A stretch of 64,000 nucleotides of DNA from positions 372,001 to 436,000 of the forward strand of contig CP179212.1 in NCBI GenBank assembly GCA_051201675.1, in the 5' to 3' direction. Source of the stretch: HTCC2207 sp002685195 (lineage in GTDB: Bacteria > Pseudomonadota > Gammaproteobacteria > Pseudomonadales > Porticoccaceae). Shown in pieces: positions 35,141-42,279 of this stretch (its first letter is position 1; each line of letters begins with the position of its first letter). The notes under the pieces are model-generated. The model was not told where the DNA came from. It ran no database searches and worked only from the letters and a program-made list of their open reading frames with translations. The translations under genes were made by a program, and so were the position numbers.

Positions 35141-35812
35141 GTGAATTCGGTTGAATTAGCGGGTATCGGGATGACTTCTCAACGAACCCGAGAACGGTTA
35201 ATTAATCGATTGACCGAGCAGGGCATCACTAACCAAAAGGTACTTGATGTTATTCGCAGTACGCCGCGGCATATTTTTCTTGATGAAGCTTTATCACACA
35301 GGGCATATGAAGACACTGCTTTGCCTATAGGGTTCTCCCAGACACTATCACAACCCTATATCGTAGCAAGAATGACAGAAATCTTACTCTCAGCGGGGCC
35401 TCTCAGTAAAGTATTAGAAATCGGCACAGGATCTGGCTACCAGTCGGCGATTTTAGCTCAGTTAGTTACAGAGGTTCATACGGTAGAGCGGATTGAGCCC
35501 TTGTTAATTAAAGCAAAACAGCGCTTTAGGAAGCTAGGTTTAACTAATGTATCTGCAAATCTTTCAGATGGATGTTTTGGCTGGGAAAAGCAAGCACCCT
35601 ATGATGGAATAATTACAACTGCGGCGCCCCAGGCGATACCCGAAGATCTTTTAAGTCAGTTAGCGCCTAATGGTCTATTAGTTATTCCAGTAGGTAGTGG
35701 TGAGTCTCAAGACTTGCGTTTAGTTAAACGTATAGAAGATTCATCGGAGTTCGACCAGATAATCGTCGAGAAGGTAAAATTCGTTCCTTTGCTAAGTGGG
35801 CTTTCCCGCTGA
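35141..35812 (+). CDS. pcm: Protein-L-isoaspartate O-methyltransferase
   Basis: Pcm methylates isoaspartyl residues to repair aged proteins. The 223-residue product has PRHIFLDEALSHRAYEDTALPIG, SQPYIVARMTEIL, the SAM-binding VLEIGTGSGYQSAILAQL, TVERIEPL and DGIITTAAPQAIPEDLLSQLAPNG. It starts at GTG 35141, with GGAGA five bases upstream. In related genomes surE lies between truD and pcm; here the 77-base gap leaves no room for it. Confidence 0.95.
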   Translation: MNSVELAGIGMTSQRTRERLINRLTEQGITNQKVLDVIRSTPRHIFLDEALSHRAYEDTALPIGFSQTLSQPYIVARMTEILLSAGPLSKVLEIGTGSGYQSAILAQLVTEVHTVERIEPLLIKAKQRFRKLGLTNVSANLSDGCFGWEKQAPYDGIITTAAPQAIPEDLLSQLAPNGLLVIPVGSGESQDLRLVKRIEDSSEFDQIIVEKVKFVPLLSGLSR

Positions 35813-35831
35813 TATCTCAACAGGATTTCCT

Positions 35832-36773
35832 ATGGAAAAATTCACAGACAATCTGCTGTTATACATAAAAGGCCTAGCAATGGGAGCTGCAGATGTTGTT
35901 CCTGGTGTTTCAGGTGGAACTATTGCTTTTGTCACTGGTATATATATTGAACTGATCAATACTATCAAATCCCTAAATTTAAGAGCACTCCAAACACTTA
36001 AGTCTGAAGGTATAGGGGCTGCATGGAGGTTCATCAATGGTCGCTTTATTGTTATTTTACTAGCGGGAATCTTGACCAGTTTATTCTCGCTGGCTCAGGT
36101 TATGCAGTACCTGCTGGTTGAGCATCCATTGCCATTGTGGTCTTTTTTTACAGGTTTGATCGTTGCATCGGTGGTCTACCTTATGCGGCAAAATCCTTTG
36201 CGTAGTACCTATGAAAAACTAATCTTCTTTGTTGGAATAGGCATAGCTTATGGAATTTCTATAGCTCCGCCAGTGGTTTTGGAAGGAACCGTAGTTACCA
36301 TGTTCCTAGCGGGATCCATTGCCCTGTGTGCAATGATTTTACCAGGGATATCTGGCTCCTTTATTCTTGTGCTGTTGGGCCTTTATCCTGTATTCATAGG
36401 TGCGATTGCCAATCTGCAGATTGACATATTGGCTGCATTTGCTCTTGGAGGAATTATTGGTCTGATGTTGTTTAGTCGTTTATTAGCCTGGCTATTAGCT
36501 CGATTTGAAACTTTGGTAATCGCAACTATGTGTGGATTTCTTATGGGTAGTTTGAGTATTATTTGGCCTTGGAAATTAGTAACCTCCTCTATGACGACTG
36601 AGTCGGGAAAGGTTTTAGTGCTATCCACCGACAATCTTATGCCCTCAGAGTTTCTAGGGCTTACAGGTGGAGATCCACAAACCGTGTTATGCACGGTCAT
36701 GTTCGTGTTCGCTTTGAGTGCGGTGATGGGGTTGGATTATTTCGTAAAGTCAAAATTAGAATCTACTCAATAG
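35832..36773 (+). CDS. DUF368 membrane protein, probable polyprenyl-phosphate translocase (PopT-like)
   Basis: This 313-residue protein has about eight to ten membrane helices and the DUF368 hallmark GLAMGAADVVPGVSGGTIAF, repeated in weaker form as AMILPGISGSFILVLLGLYP. DUF368 proteins have recently been shown to return undecaprenyl phosphate across the inner membrane (PopT). That role is inferred here from family. ATG 35832 with AGGAT seven bases upstream is the start. The gene sits between pcm and nlpD, a position usually without a gene in Pseudomonas. Confidence 0.85.
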   Translation: MEKFTDNLLLYIKGLAMGAADVVPGVSGGTIAFVTGIYIELINTIKSLNLRALQTLKSEGIGAAWRFINGRFIVILLAGILTSLFSLAQVMQYLLVEHPLPLWSFFTGLIVASVVYLMRQNPLRSTYEKLIFFVGIGIAYGISIAPPVVLEGTVVTMFLAGSIALCAMILPGISGSFILVLLGLYPVFIGAIANLQIDILAAFALGGIIGLMLFSRLLAWLLARFETLVIATMCGFLMGSLSIIWPWKLVTSSMTTESGKVLVLSTDNLMPSEFLGLTGGDPQTVLCTVMFVFALSAVMGLDYFVKSKLESTQ

Positions 36774-36783
36774 GGCCATTGCA

Positions 36784-37653
36784 GTGAGAAAAGAAATCTT
36801 TGTTTGGTTGTTTTCTCTGTTAGTTGTTGGCTGCTCAAACAATCCTGCATCGGTAACTGATCGTAATCAACCCCCCAGTATTCGAATTAAAAGTCATCAA
36901 GTTGACATTGGAGAAACGCTCTATTCTATTGCTTGGCGCTATGACTTAAATGTAGTAGATCTTGCAAATGCTAACTCTCTTTATGAGCCATACATTATTA
37001 ATCCTGGTCAAGAGCTGACCCTTTCGATTGGCCTTAAGAAGTTTTCGGGTACTCCAAGGAAACGATACAAAGTCAGGGCAGGAGATACCCTGTTTTCCAT
37101 CGCCGCACAGCATGGTTTGAATGTGAAGACTCTGGCAAATATTAATAATCTTGATTCACCTTACATTATTAGCCCAAATCAAATTCTCTCTGTTGATGGG
37201 AAAAATGTAGCTGTAACACAGACAAAAGAGCAACTGACATCTACTGCCAAAGATCAGAGAGCTAATCCGGTGACTCGACCAAAGTCAGCAGTCTATGCCA
37301 AGAATTGGCAGTGGAAGTGGCCAGTGAAAGCTGAAGTATTAGAACCTTTCAATCCAAAAAAATTACAGAAAGGAATTAATTTAAAAGCATCAAGTAATGC
37401 AAAGGTGAATCCCGCTGCCCCAGGAAACGTAGTTTATGCTGGAGAGGGTTTGCGCGGCTATGGTAAGTTGATTATCATCAAGCATAGTGATATGTTGCTG
37501 AGTGCTTATGCGAATAACGACAAATTATTAGTAAAGGTAGGGCAGTCTGTAAATCAGACTGATGTGATTTCAAGTTTGGGCGTCGACGGAACGATGTATT
37601 TTGAAATCAGAAAAGACGGGAGTCCTGTCAATCCAATTAATTACCTCAGGTAG
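36784..37653 (+). CDS. nlpD: NlpD-like lipoprotein with two LysM domains and a degenerate LytM domain
   Basis: This 289-residue outer-membrane lipoprotein carries the lipobox LVVGC (C17), two LysM peptidoglycan-binding motifs (about 36-80, HQVDIGETLYSIAWRYDLN, and about 96-140, YKVRAGDTLFSIAAQHGLN), and a LytM/M23 domain (about 178-285). The zinc-ligand His-x-His region reads MYFEIR instead of LHFEIR, so the domain should be catalytically inactive. That is the state of NlpD proteins, which activate AmiC. The start is GTG. It precedes rpoS, the conserved arrangement. Confidence 0.9.
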   Translation: MRKEIFVWLFSLLVVGCSNNPASVTDRNQPPSIRIKSHQVDIGETLYSIAWRYDLNVVDLANANSLYEPYIINPGQELTLSIGLKKFSGTPRKRYKVRAGDTLFSIAAQHGLNVKTLANINNLDSPYIISPNQILSVDGKNVAVTQTKEQLTSTAKDQRANPVTRPKSAVYAKNWQWKWPVKAEVLEPFNPKKLQKGINLKASSNAKVNPAAPGNVVYAGEGLRGYGKLIIIKHSDMLLSAYANNDKLLVKVGQSVNQTDVISSLGVDGTMYFEIRKDGSPVNPINYLR

Positions 37654-37728
37654 ATTGATATTTTTTAAGAGGAACATAGGGTTGGCGTCAGGATTGACCT
37701 CAATATTATTGCAAAGGAGTTGCAAAAA

Positions 37729-38658
37729 ATGGTTGAAGATACATTAGTAGGTGACTTAAAGGTTCCGCCCTTAGTCGCCAAGCGCAGTAAAAAAGAGCAG
37801 GATCCTAGCCGTCGAGTAATCGACGCGACGAGTATTTACCTAAAAGAAATAGGCTATGCTCCCCTCTTAAGTGCCGAAGAAGAAATTCTCTATACTAGAC
37901 AGTTAAATGATGGATGTGAGCGTTCTCGACATCGAATGATTGAGAGTAACCTTCGTCTGGTTGTCAAAATCTCTCGTCGATATATTAATCGTGGATTAGA
38001 TCTTTTGGATTTAATTGAAGAAGGTAATATTGGCTTGATGCGAGCAGTTGAAAAATTTGACCCCGAGTTGGGTTACCGTTTTTCAACCTACGCCACATGG
38101 TGGATCCGTCAAACCATTGAACGTGCGATAATGAACCAGACGCGCACTATTAGACTGCCCGTTCATGTTGTCAAAGAGCTCAATGTATATTTGCGAGCCT
38201 CTCGCAAGTTAGCTCAGCGTTTAGATCATGATCCAACACCCGAAGAGATTGCGGTGGAAGTAAACAAGCCAATTAAAGATGTTCTTAAAATCCTTAGCCT
38301 GAGCGAACGAATTACGTCGATTGATGCGCCCGTGGCAGATCAAGAAAAAAGCCTGGTCGATACAGTTGCTGATAAGAATAAACTAGGTCCAGACTCCCAA
38401 GTAGAAACCGATGATTTGTCGTGTGTATTAGTTGGCTGGTTACAGCAATTGCCTGAGAAGCAGAGAGAGGTTTTGGTCCGCCGATTCGGGTTAATGCATC
38501 ATCAAGAGGAAACCCTAGAGCAGATCGGCCTAGAAATCGGCTTAACCCGGGAAAGAGTGCGTCAGATTCAGGTAGATGGTTTAAGGAGATTGAGAGACAT
38601 GCTTCATCGACACGGTCTCAATAGTGATGATCTATTTAAAGAATTGTTCAGCCAGTGA
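37729..38658 (+). CDS. rpoS: RNA polymerase sigma factor RpoS
   Basis: RpoS is the stationary-phase/general-stress sigma factor. Region 1.2 (IDATSIYLKEIGYAPLLSAEEE), region 2 (SNLRLVVKISRRYINRGLDLLDLIEEGN and YATWWIRQTIERAIM), region 3 and region 4 (LEQIGLEIGLTRERVRQIQ) are all present. The 309-residue length is a little shorter than the 330 of E. coli, with loss at the N-terminal region 1.1. ATG 37729 has AAAGGAG nine bases upstream; TTG 37720 lies too close to it. The position after nlpD supports RpoS rather than RpoD. Confidence 0.95.
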   Translation: MVEDTLVGDLKVPPLVAKRSKKEQDPSRRVIDATSIYLKEIGYAPLLSAEEEILYTRQLNDGCERSRHRMIESNLRLVVKISRRYINRGLDLLDLIEEGNIGLMRAVEKFDPELGYRFSTYATWWIRQTIERAIMNQTRTIRLPVHVVKELNVYLRASRKLAQRLDHDPTPEEIAVEVNKPIKDVLKILSLSERITSIDAPVADQEKSLVDTVADKNKLGPDSQVETDDLSCVLVGWLQQLPEKQREVLVRRFGLMHHQEETLEQIGLEIGLTRERVRQIQVDGLRRLRDMLHRHGLNSDDLFKELFSQ

Positions 38659-38671
38659 TTCCTCCCCAGCT

Positions 38672-38697
38672 AGAGCTCCATTTTTCAGCGGAGCTCT
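38672..38697. other. Stem-loop 1 after rpoS
   Basis: AGAGCTCC (38672-38679) pairs with GGAGCTCT (38690-38697) around a ten-base loop, 13 bases after the rpoS stop. No T-run follows on the plus strand, so it is not a classical terminator. It could protect the 3' end of the rpoS transcript. Confidence 0.5.
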
Positions 38698-38724
38698 GAC
38701 TCAGGCATGATACCCTTATAACAA

Positions 38725-38748
38725 ATCCTCTAAACATCGATAGAGGAT
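38725..38748. other. Stem-loop 2 between rpoS and hppA
   Basis: ATCCTCTA (38725-38732) pairs with TAGAGGAT (38741-38748) around an eight-base loop. It has no T-run on either strand beyond a short T-rich stretch. Its function is unknown. Confidence 0.45.
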
Positions 38749-38780
38749 GCTCGTGAGTTTGAAATATACCCTTTGAAAAG

Positions 38781-38810
38781 ATTGATCCAGAGATGATTCT
38801 CTGGATCAAT
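38781..38810 (-). terminator. Long perfect hairpin downstream of hppA
   Basis: ATTGATCCAGAGA (38781-38793) and TCTCTGGATCAAT (38798-38810) are a perfect 13-pair inverted repeat with a four-base loop, 16 bases beyond the hppA stop. In the hppA direction it is followed by CTTTTC, a weak U-tract, so it most likely terminates hppA. In the rpoS direction no U-tract follows. Confidence 0.6.
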
Positions 38811-38825
38811 CGTAGTAACGGATGA

Positions 38826-40847
38826 TTAAAAGAAGAATCCGTTGAGAGGTAACAGACTTGAGATAACGAGACTTACCATGGCCATAACATTGATCAAAAT
38901 GTTCATAGCTGGACCAGAGGTATCCTTGAACGGATCACCAACGGTATCTCCGACAACAACCGCTGCATGAGTGTCTGAGCCTTTTCCACCCAGATTACCC
39001 TTCTCGACATATTTCTTAGCGTTATCCCATGCTCCACCGGCATTCGCCATAAATAGAGCTAATGCAACACAGCCTAAAAGACCACCTGCTAACATACCGC
39101 CTAAAGCGATTGCACCTAAACCAAAACCAACAACTGCAGGCATTGCCACGGCAATGATACCTGGCAACATCATTTTTTTAAGAGCAGCTTTAGTCGCAAT
39201 TTCCACGCATCTTTCAGAATCAGGATCCGCTGTTCCTTCCATCAGACCAGATATTTCTCTAAATTGTCTTCTAATTTCATTAATCATTTCAAATGCTGCA
39301 TCACCCACAGCTTTCATTGTGATTGAAGAAATTAGGAATGGGATACAGATACCGATGAACATACCCACCAGAACCATAGGGTCGGTTAAAGAGAGAGAGA
39401 AGTCGCTGCCATATTTCAAAGACACCTGAGCAGAATAGGCTGAGATAATCGCCAAGGCCGCTAGAGCAGCTGCGCCAATAGCAAATCCTTTACCGATCGC
39501 AGCAGTTGTATTTCCCAACTCATCTAGCGAGTCAGTAATATCTCTAACTTCTTTGCCCATGCCCGCCATTTCTGCAATACCACCAGCGTTGTCAGCAACA
39601 GGACCATATGCATCAATTGCCATGGTTATCCCTACGGTGGATAGCATACCGACGGCTGCAATACCGACGCCATATACCCCAGCAATATTAGCTCCAGTTG
39701 CAATTGAGGTGGATACCAGAATAATGGTCGCAAGAATCAAAATAGGGATAACTACCGATTGCATGCCCACAGACAATCCTGAAATCATAACAGTTGCAGA
39801 TCCAGTTTCACCTGATTCAGCAATCTCTTTAACTGGTTGACCGCCTGTATAGTATTCAGTGATCAATCCAATTAATACACCACCACCGGCACCAGCAACA
39901 ACACACCACAAAACAGCCATAGGTACATCGCCCATGGATTGAATGAGGAAGTAAGCCATCACGATAAAGATGACTGGGGCAAGAAGTGTTCCTGATCTAA
40001 GAGCGCTAGCAGGAGCCTTTGCGGATTGCATCTTAACGATGAAAATACCAATGATGGATGCGATTAAGCCAGTTGCTGCAAGTCCGAGGGGCAAAAACAT
40101 TAGGCTCTCCGAGCTCATTGTGTATGCAATTGCGATCGAAGCGATCATTGAACCGCAGTAGGATTCAAAGATATCAGAGCCCATTCCTGCAACATCGCCC
40201 ACATTATCACCCACATTATCTGCGATCACACCGGGGTTTCTTGGGTCATCTTCTGGAATTCCTGCTTCAATTTTCCCTACCAAATCAGCACCAACATCTG
40301 CGCTCTTGGTAAAGATACCGCCACCTACTCTCGAGAACAGAGCTACAACCGAGGCGCCCATGCCAAACCCTTCTAGAGCGTGAACATGAGAAGCACCATT
40401 AGCCGCGTAGAAGTAGTACAAGCCACCTAAGCCAATTAATCCTAGAGACGCAACACACAGTCCCATCACTGAACCACCGTAAAAAGAGACAGATAAAGCT
40501 GCAGCAGCACCATCCTGTTGAGCAGCAGTTGCTGTTCTCACGTTTGCTTTGGTCGCAGCATACATGCCAATAAAGCCTGCTAGAGATGAGCATGCTGCTC
40601 CAACGATAACGGCAATGGCAGTTTCTGTGCCCAAAAATACCTGAGCAAGTACAACGAGGACGGCAATAAAAATTAATAAGTATTTGTATTCTGTTTTCAT
40701 AAAGGCAAGTGCGCCAGTATGAATTTGATCACCAATTTTTTTTACCTTATCTTCACCATCGGGATATTTCATTACTAGCCGGTAAACAACGAATGCGGCT
40801 AGCATGCCAAATAGACCCAATAGTGGCGGAAGTAGTGAATTGTTCAT
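38826..40847 (-). CDS. hppA: Membrane-bound cation-translocating pyrophosphatase (K+-dependent type)
   Basis: HppA couples hydrolysis of pyrophosphate to export of H+ or Na+. The 673-residue protein has about 16 membrane helices. Substrate and metal motifs are GGGIFTKSADVGADLVGK, IPEDDPRNPGVIADNVGDNV and DAYGPVADNAGGIAEM, with VVVGDTVGDPFKDTSGPA near the C-terminus. The segment GNTTAAIGKGFA has alanine where K+-independent enzymes have lysine (GNTTKA), so it should be K+-dependent. Whether the pumped ion is Na+ or H+ cannot be told from motifs I can read. It converges on rpoS and diverges from the RND pair. Confidence 0.95.
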   Translation of the reverse strand: MNNSLLPPLLGLFGMLAAFVVYRLVMKYPDGEDKVKKIGDQIHTGALAFMKTEYKYLLIFIAVLVVLAQVFLGTETAIAVIVGAACSSLAGFIGMYAATKANVRTATAAQQDGAAAALSVSFYGGSVMGLCVASLGLIGLGGLYYFYAANGASHVHALEGFGMGASVVALFSRVGGGIFTKSADVGADLVGKIEAGIPEDDPRNPGVIADNVGDNVGDVAGMGSDIFESYCGSMIASIAIAYTMSSESLMFLPLGLAATGLIASIIGIFIVKMQSAKAPASALRSGTLLAPVIFIVMAYFLIQSMGDVPMAVLWCVVAGAGGGVLIGLITEYYTGGQPVKEIAESGETGSATVMISGLSVGMQSVVIPILILATIILVSTSIATGANIAGVYGVGIAAVGMLSTVGITMAIDAYGPVADNAGGIAEMAGMGKEVRDITDSLDELGNTTAAIGKGFAIGAAALAALAIISAYSAQVSLKYGSDFSLSLTDPMVLVGMFIGICIPFLISSITMKAVGDAAFEMINEIRRQFREISGLMEGTADPDSERCVEIATKAALKKMMLPGIIAVAMPAVVGFGLGAIALGGMLAGGLLGCVALALFMANAGGAWDNAKKYVEKGNLGGKGSDTHAAVVVGDTVGDPFKDTSGPAMNILINVMAMVSLVISSLLPLNGFFF

Positions 40848-41197
40848 TTAGAAGACCCTTTTATTTTTGAACGCGCATTCTATCAAAAAAAACTGTTAAA
40901 AAAATTATTTTTCGTAGCTATATTCGATATTTTGTGCTCAATCAAAACTCATTGTTTTGGGATAATTGATTCAACAAATATTGATACTTTGGGTCGAACA
41001 GATAACTTAATCGTTATTGCCAATTTTGCTTAAAATCAAAGGCTTGACAAAACTATTGAGCAAAACCACACGTAAAGTATTGTGATTCACGCAAACCGAC
41101 TATAATGGTGACTTAAACCTTCGATTAGTTGGCATAAAAAAATCTTTTTTTCTTTACAATCTTTACCCCCCAAAAGAATAACAGCAGAGGATTTATC
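40848..41197. promoter_or_regulatory. Divergent hppA / RND-operon intergenic region
   Basis: A 350-base AT-rich gap with poly-A and poly-T tracts. A perfect TATAAT at 41101-41106 on the plus strand, about 92 bases before the adaptor start, is a likely -10 for the RND operon; upstream TATTGT at 41078-41083 is a poor -35 at 17-base spacing. TTGACA at 41044-41049 has no well-spaced -10. AGAGG at 41186-41190 is the ribosome-binding site for the TTG start. I see no reading frame or RNA gene here. Confidence 0.4.
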
Positions 41198-42262
41198 TTG
41201 AATACAAATGTTCGTTTAGCATCTATTTTTACATTTGTCCTTTTACTTTGGTTTGGCAGTGGTATTTTCGTCACCCCAGCTTCTAAAGAAGTAAAATTAA
41301 CTGAGACTCCTCTCACCTCTATTCAAGTCACGACTTTTAGTCAGGAAATGTTCCAGCCAAAAGTTTCGTTGCGTGCAAATACAAAGGCCAATAGATCGGT
41401 AAATGTTGTGGCGCAGGTGGCAGGCCAAATTTCTGCGGTTCCAGTTAAAGAGGGAGCCGGTGTTAAGAAAGGACAGACCATTTGTGAAGTCAATGCCGAG
41501 GATAGATTATTGCGTTTAAGCCAATCTCAAGCAAACTTAAAACAAGCTGATATCGCTTACGAAGGCGCGCTGAAACTGAAAACCGGAGGATATCAATCTG
41601 ATTTAGCTATATCCCAAGCAAAAGCAAAATTAGAGACGGCCAGAGCCAATTTGAAACGAGCTCAAATCAATGTCAGTCATTTACAGATCAAAGCACCTTT
41701 TGATGGAATCGTAGAGACACGACCAGTCGAGATTGGTGATTATGTTGTTCCAGGGATGATCTGCGCTGAAGTGGTTGATCTAAATCCAATTAAGATAACA
41801 GCGTTGGTCAACGAAAAAGAAGTTAGTAAAATAAAGTTAGGCGACGAAGCCTCCGTGACGATAAATGGGTTTCATTCAACTGGGGCTTCAGTTAGTTATC
41901 TAGCTCATCAAGCAAACACTGCAACGCGGAGCTATCGTATAGAAGTGCTTGCGGAGAATCCTGATGAGTCTATTTTAGCTGGCTTGTCCTCGCGCCTTGA
42001 AATTCTTACTCAAAGTGTGCCAGCACACTTGATTCCCGCCAGTAGCGTTTTGTTAGACGACCGAGGCGGCATGGTGGTTCGAGTAATCAGTGAAAAGAAT
42101 ATCGTCCAATCTAATTCCGTTACGGCACTTGGTGAAACAGAGAAGGGTATGTGGGTCTCAGGATTATCAGAGAAGGCGTTGGTTGTTACAGTGGGACAGA
42201 ATTACATTATTGATGGTGAAAAGGTTGCTCCTACTTTTTTGTCCAACGTTGTTGAACAATAA
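41198..42262 (+). CDS. RND efflux pump periplasmic adaptor (membrane fusion protein)
   Basis: This 354-residue adaptor links an inner-membrane RND pump to an outer-membrane channel. It has an N-terminal membrane anchor (about 7-27), a lipoyl half-motif (NVVAQVAGQISAVPVKEGAGVKKGQ), an alpha-helical hairpin rich in Ala/Gln (about 95-155), the second lipoyl half (KAPFDGIVETRPVEIGDYV), and beta-barrel and membrane-proximal domains. TTG is the start, with AGAGG seven bases upstream. The permease begins 17 bases after its stop. No outer-membrane TolC-type gene is present in the window. Confidence 0.88.
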   Translation: MNTNVRLASIFTFVLLLWFGSGIFVTPASKEVKLTETPLTSIQVTTFSQEMFQPKVSLRANTKANRSVNVVAQVAGQISAVPVKEGAGVKKGQTICEVNAEDRLLRLSQSQANLKQADIAYEGALKLKTGGYQSDLAISQAKAKLETARANLKRAQINVSHLQIKAPFDGIVETRPVEIGDYVVPGMICAEVVDLNPIKITALVNEKEVSKIKLGDEASVTINGFHSTGASVSYLAHQANTATRSYRIEVLAENPDESILAGLSSRLEILTQSVPAHLIPASSVLLDDRGGMVVRVISEKNIVQSNSVTALGETEKGMWVSGLSEKALVVTVGQNYIIDGEKVAPTFLSNVVEQ

Positions 42263-42279
42263 AACGGGCTGTCAGACAG

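Noticed and set aside
38659..38825. RsmY/RsmZ-type CsrA-binding small RNA next to rpoS
   Set aside because: The stem-loops have no GGA in the apical loops on either strand, and no RsmZ-type upstream activating sequence was seen, so this specific identity is not supported.
41044..41080. Promoter from TTGACA at 41044
   Set aside because: The nearest -10-like hexamer (TAAAGT) is 23 bases away, too far for a normal sigma-70 promoter.
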